A DNA stretch of 64,000 bases from contig NZ_JBBPEV010000002.1 of NCBI RefSeq assembly GCF_038069945.1, positions 248,001 to 312,000 of the forward strand. The letters are read 5' to 3'. The DNA comes from Aquabacterium sp. A3 (GTDB lineage: Bacteria > Pseudomonadota > Gammaproteobacteria > Burkholderiales > Burkholderiaceae_C). Below are positions 61,536-64,000 of the stretch, one piece after another. The notes under the pieces were generated by a model, which did not search any database, was not told the origin of the DNA, and saw only the letters and a program-made list of their open reading frames with translations. The translations under genes were made by a program, and so were the position numbers. Each line of letters starts with the position of its first letter. Position 1 is the first letter of the stretch.

Positions 61536-62564
61536 ATGAGCTTTGTTCGCACCTCGCATCACCTGCTGCACCCCGACAGTGGCTGCACCCTGCCTGAGCA
61601 CGAGGTCACCCCGCAGGCGGTGTACCTTCGGCGTCGCCAGCTGTTGCAAGGCCTGGCGGGCGCAGGGGCGCTGGCCGGTGCGGGCGGCCTGATCGGCGCC
61701 CCGGCATGGGCCCAGGGACAGGCCGCCGTGGTCAAGGGGCCGGGCAAGCTGCCGGCCCTGGCCGCCCAGCGCACGGCCGTGGCGGGTGGCGTCGTGATGG
61801 ACAAGCTCACGCCCTACGACGACGTCACCACCTACAACAACTTCTATGAGTTCGGCACCGACAAGTCCGATCCGGCGCGCAACGCCCACACGCTGAAGAC
61901 CCGCCCCTGGATGGTGCGCATCGAGGGCGAGGTGCTCAAACCCCTCACGCTGGACATCGACCAGTTGCTCAAGCTGGCGCCCATGGAAGAACGCATCTAC
62001 CGCCTGCGTTGTGTGGAAGGCTGGTCCATGGTGATTCCGTGGGTGGGTTATTCGCTGGCCAGCCTGTTGAAGCAGGTGCAGCCCACCTCGAAGGCGAAGT
62101 ACGTGGAGTTCTACACCCTGGCCGACGCCAAGCAGATGCCCGGCCTGCGCAGCAGCGTGCTGGACTGGCCCTATGTGGAGGGCCTGCGCATGGACGAGGC
62201 CATGCACCCCCTGACGCTGATGGCCTTTGGCCTGTATGGCGAGGTGATGCCCAAGCAAAACGGCGCCCCCATGCGGCTGGTGGTGCCCTGGAAGTACGGC
62301 TTCAAGAGCGCGAAGAGCATTGTCAGGATCAGGCTGGTCGAGCGCGAGCCCGTGTCGTCCTGGACGGCTGCCATTCCGCGCGAATATGGGTTTTACTCCA
62401 ACGTCAACCCGAAGGTGGACCACCCGCGCTGGAGCCAGGCCACCGAGCGGCGCATTGGTGAGGGCGGGCTGTTCACGCCCCGCCGCCCCACCTTGATGTT
62501 CAATGGCTATGAGGCCCAGGTGGGCCAGTTGTACGCCGGCATGGACCTGCGCAAATACTACTGA
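61536..62564 (+). CDS. msrP: Protein-methionine-sulfoxide reductase, molybdopterin catalytic subunit
   Basis: This 342-residue periplasmic enzyme reduces methionine sulfoxide in envelope proteins using quinol electrons passed by MsrQ. A Tat-type signal [13 protein letters not shown] precedes a hydrophobic stretch ending PAWAQ. The molybdopterin-binding core shows [31 protein letters not shown] (the Mo-ligand Cys) and [19 protein letters not shown] 61536 follows AAGGAG. msrQ follows by 13 bases. Confidence 0.95.
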   Translation: MSFVRTSHHLLHPDSGCTLPEHEVTPQAVYLRRRQLLQGLAGAGALAGAGGLIGAPAWAQGQAAVVKGPGKLPALAAQRTAVAGGVVMDKLTPYDDVTTYNNFYEFGTDKSDPARNAHTLKTRPWMVRIEGEVLKPLTLDIDQLLKLAPMEERIYRLRCVEGWSMVIPWVGYSLASLLKQVQPTSKAKYVEFYTLADAKQMPGLRSSVLDWPYVEGLRMDEAMHPLTLMAFGLYGEVMPKQNGAPMRLVVPWKYGFKSAKSIVRIRLVEREPVSSWTAAIPREYGFYSNVNPKVDHPRWSQATERRIGEGGLFTPRRPTLMFNGYEAQVGQLYAGMDLRKYY

Positions 62565-62577
62565 CGATGGATGACGG

Positions 62578-63201
62578 ATGGATGTGAATCGCGTGTTGCT
62601 GGCCCCCTGGGCCAAGCCGGTGTGTTGGGCCTTGTGTGCGGTGCCTGCGCTGGCCTTGCTGGGTGCAGGATTGGCCGATGCGCTGGGCGCCAATCCGGCC
62701 GAGCGACTGATCCGTGAGACCGGTGAATGGGCGCTGCGGTTTTTGTGGCTGACGCTGCTGATCTCGCCCCTGCGTGATGTGGCGGGGTGGCCGGGCCTGC
62801 TGCGATTCAGGCGGGCGCTGGGCGTGACGGCCTTCGTGTACGCGGCGCTGCACTTTCTGGCCTATGCCTGGCTGGACAAGTCGCTGCTGGTGGCCGACAT
62901 CGTGGCCGATGTGTTCAAGCGCAACTTCATCCTGGTGGGCATGGTGGCCTTGTTGTTGATGCTGCCCCTGGCGCTGACCTCGTTCAACGCCGCCATCAGG
63001 GCCCTGGGCGGACGCCGTTGGCAAATGCTGCACAAGCTGACCTACGTGGTCGCGTTGCTGGGCTTGCTGCACTTCTACTGGAAGATGTCGGCCAAGAACG
63101 ACGTGGCCGAGGTCATGGTGTATGCCGTGCTGCTGGCGGTGCTGCTGGGCTGGCGCGTGATGCGCCGTGGCGGCATCCTGGCGATGTGGCGCCCCCGCTG
63201 A
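62578..63201 (+). CDS. msrQ: Protein-methionine-sulfoxide reductase, heme-binding subunit
   Basis: This 207-residue inner-membrane cytochrome has five or six hydrophobic segments. The family features are RFLWLTLLISPLRDV, RRALGVTAFVYAALHFLAYAWLD (heme His) and WQMLHKLTYVVALLGLLHFYW (heme His). It passes electrons from quinol to MsrP. The pair msrP-msrQ makes up a complete envelope repair system. Confidence 0.95.
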   Translation: MDVNRVLLAPWAKPVCWALCAVPALALLGAGLADALGANPAERLIRETGEWALRFLWLTLLISPLRDVAGWPGLLRFRRALGVTAFVYAALHFLAYAWLDKSLLVADIVADVFKRNFILVGMVALLLMLPLALTSFNAAIRALGGRRWQMLHKLTYVVALLGLLHFYWKMSAKNDVAEVMVYAVLLAVLLGWRVMRRGGILAMWRPR

Positions 63202-63402
63202 CCAGCCCCAGGGGCGATTCCCTGAATGCCTGGTGTTATCCCGGGTTCGCATCCCACATCGCGGGGGGCGGACTTACCCGGGCTTGGGTTGATGTGGCCA
63301 ATGCTTGGCCGACTCGGTCAACGCCGGGGGGCTGTGTGGCCCGGGGCAGGTGACTAGCATCGAGTCCATCGAATGCATCACGCAACCTGTCTGGAGTCCT
63401 CC

Positions 63403-64000
63403 ATGTCCTTCAAACCTCTCTTGAGCGCGGTGGCCCTGGCCGCCCTGGTGCCCCTGGCGTCGCATGCCGGTTACTACCAATGGGAGGCGGTCGAACTGGC
63501 GGCCAACACCGGCGCCGCGTGTGGCGACGGATCGCCCTACCGGTTTTTCGTCAACCGCACCCCCTTCAGCAGCAAGACCGTGGTGATTTTTGAAGGCGGC
63601 GGCGCCTGCTGGGATCAGAACTCGTGCGCAGGCAAGGGCGATGGCGCCCTGGGCATCTCCATCCTGTCGGCGTCCAACCCCAACGGCATCCCGGCCGATT
63701 ACATGACCAACGTGTTCAACGTGTTGAACGGTGGCATGTCGGGCCTGGCCTTGGGTGGTCTGATCACGCCGTTCTCGATGCGCATGCATCCGCTGCAGCG
63801 GGTGCAGACCCAGAGCTGGAACATCGTCTACGCGCCGTACTGCACGGGCGACGTGCACACCGGCAACAAGGTCACCACCTACACCGACGCCGATGCGGCC
63901 AACCCGCGTGTGCAGTACCACCGTGGCAGCGCCAATGGCCTGGCCATGGCCAACTGGCTGGCCGCCAATTTCAAGCGTCCAGATCAGCTGCTGGTGACGG
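63403..64000 (+). CDS. Pectinacetylesterase-family secreted protein, N-terminal part
   Basis: About 199 codons are visible before the right edge; the gene is incomplete. The product has a signal peptide (SFKPLLSAVALAALVPLASHA). The mature part is like plant-type pectinacetylesterase/NOTUM proteins: TGAACGDGSPYRFFVNRT, VVIFEGGGACWDQNSCAG (oxyanion glycines) and WNIVYAPYCTGDVHTGNK. The GGGACWD motif and paired cysteines are the family hallmarks. The catalytic Ser usually follows in a G-x-S-A-G motif, which should lie just beyond the visible end. GGAG lies upstream of ATG 63403. A role in deacetylating a polysaccharide is likely but unproven. Confidence 0.8.
   Translation, partial: MSFKPLLSAVALAALVPLASHAGYYQWEAVELAANTGAACGDGSPYRFFVNRTPFSSKTVVIFEGGGACWDQNSCAGKGDGALGISILSASNPNGIPADYMTNVFNVLNGGMSGLALGGLITPFSMRMHPLQRVQTQSWNIVYAPYCTGDVHTGNKVTTYTDADAANPRVQYHRGSANGLAMANWLAANFKRPDQLLVT

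Noticed and set aside
63274..63921. 215-codon minus-strand open frame at the right end
   Set aside because: It is the antisense of the pectinacetylesterase-like gene, which has a signal peptide, family motifs and a ribosome site on the plus strand.

Overview
The window looks like a chromosomal segment of a GC-rich betaproteobacterium of the order Burkholderiales, probably from the Aquabacterium/Ideonella/Rubrivivax/Leptothrix side of that order. The reasons are the tandem 16-strand general porins, the metX-metW pair, a MetH that lacks its homocysteine domain, PEP-CTERM exported proteins, the recA-recX-sucC-sucD gene order, an LOL/MacB-like ABC cassette, and the presence of paired DUF1800/DUF1501 exported proteins. 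No rRNA, tRNA, CRISPR array, insertion sequence or phage gene was recognised. The genus is an inference from gene content only.

Layout. 1-4 kb: leucine/isovalerate catabolism (TetR regulator, methylcrotonyl-CoA carboxylase beta subunit, start of an enoyl-CoA hydratase), then a short-chain dehydrogenase and a divergent hotdog thioesterase. 4-10.5 kb: a chemoreceptor, RecQ helicase and two tandem porins with matching UUCG-loop terminators. 10.5-12.1 kb: a secreted PETase/cutinase-like alpha/beta hydrolase followed by a short lipase-foldase-like membrane protein. 12.1-14.1 kb: metX-metW behind a SAM-II riboswitch and an intrinsic terminator. 14-21 kb: a membrane-anchored FMN/Fe-S glutamate-synthase-like oxidoreductase, a GST, a YjgN-like membrane protein, purB, a PEP-CTERM protein and pyrF. 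21-27 kb: an ABC efflux cassette (membrane fusion protein, ATPase, two permeases) interrupted by a second PEP-CTERM gene on the other strand. 27-36 kb: an FAH-family hydrolase, a TetR regulator divergent from a secreted hydrolase with two copies of a palindromic operator, uvrA, and a DUF1800/DUF1501 exported pair. 36-43.5 kb: metH (C-terminal three domains), a DUF465 protein, recA (with an SOS box), recX, sucC, sucD.

43.6-51.1 kb is the most distinctive accessory stretch. A Ser/Thr kinase, PP2C phosphatase, double-FHA protein and metallo-beta-lactamase-fold protein are followed by a sigma-54-type promoter, a type IV pilin with a glycine-rich insert, a class-C-beta-lactamase-like serine hydrolase, an OafA-type acyltransferase and a second pilin. 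The serine hydrolase and acyltransferase are visibly less GC-rich than their surroundings. 51-64 kb returns to core metabolism and maintenance (transketolase, GAPDH, BirA, topoisomerase III, MsrP-MsrQ) with a subtilisin-like protease carrying a GlyGly-CTERM tail, a SPOR-domain protein, a SET-domain lysine methyltransferase and, running off the right edge, a pectinacetylesterase-family secreted protein.

The observations most worth following up are the polyesterase/foldase pair, the SAM-II riboswitch with a duplicated pairing element, the pilin island with its signalling module, the TetR operator pair over a TTGACA promoter, and the identical 'TAAAAT-6 nt-ATG' arrangement of pyrF and metH that predicts leaderless mRNAs.
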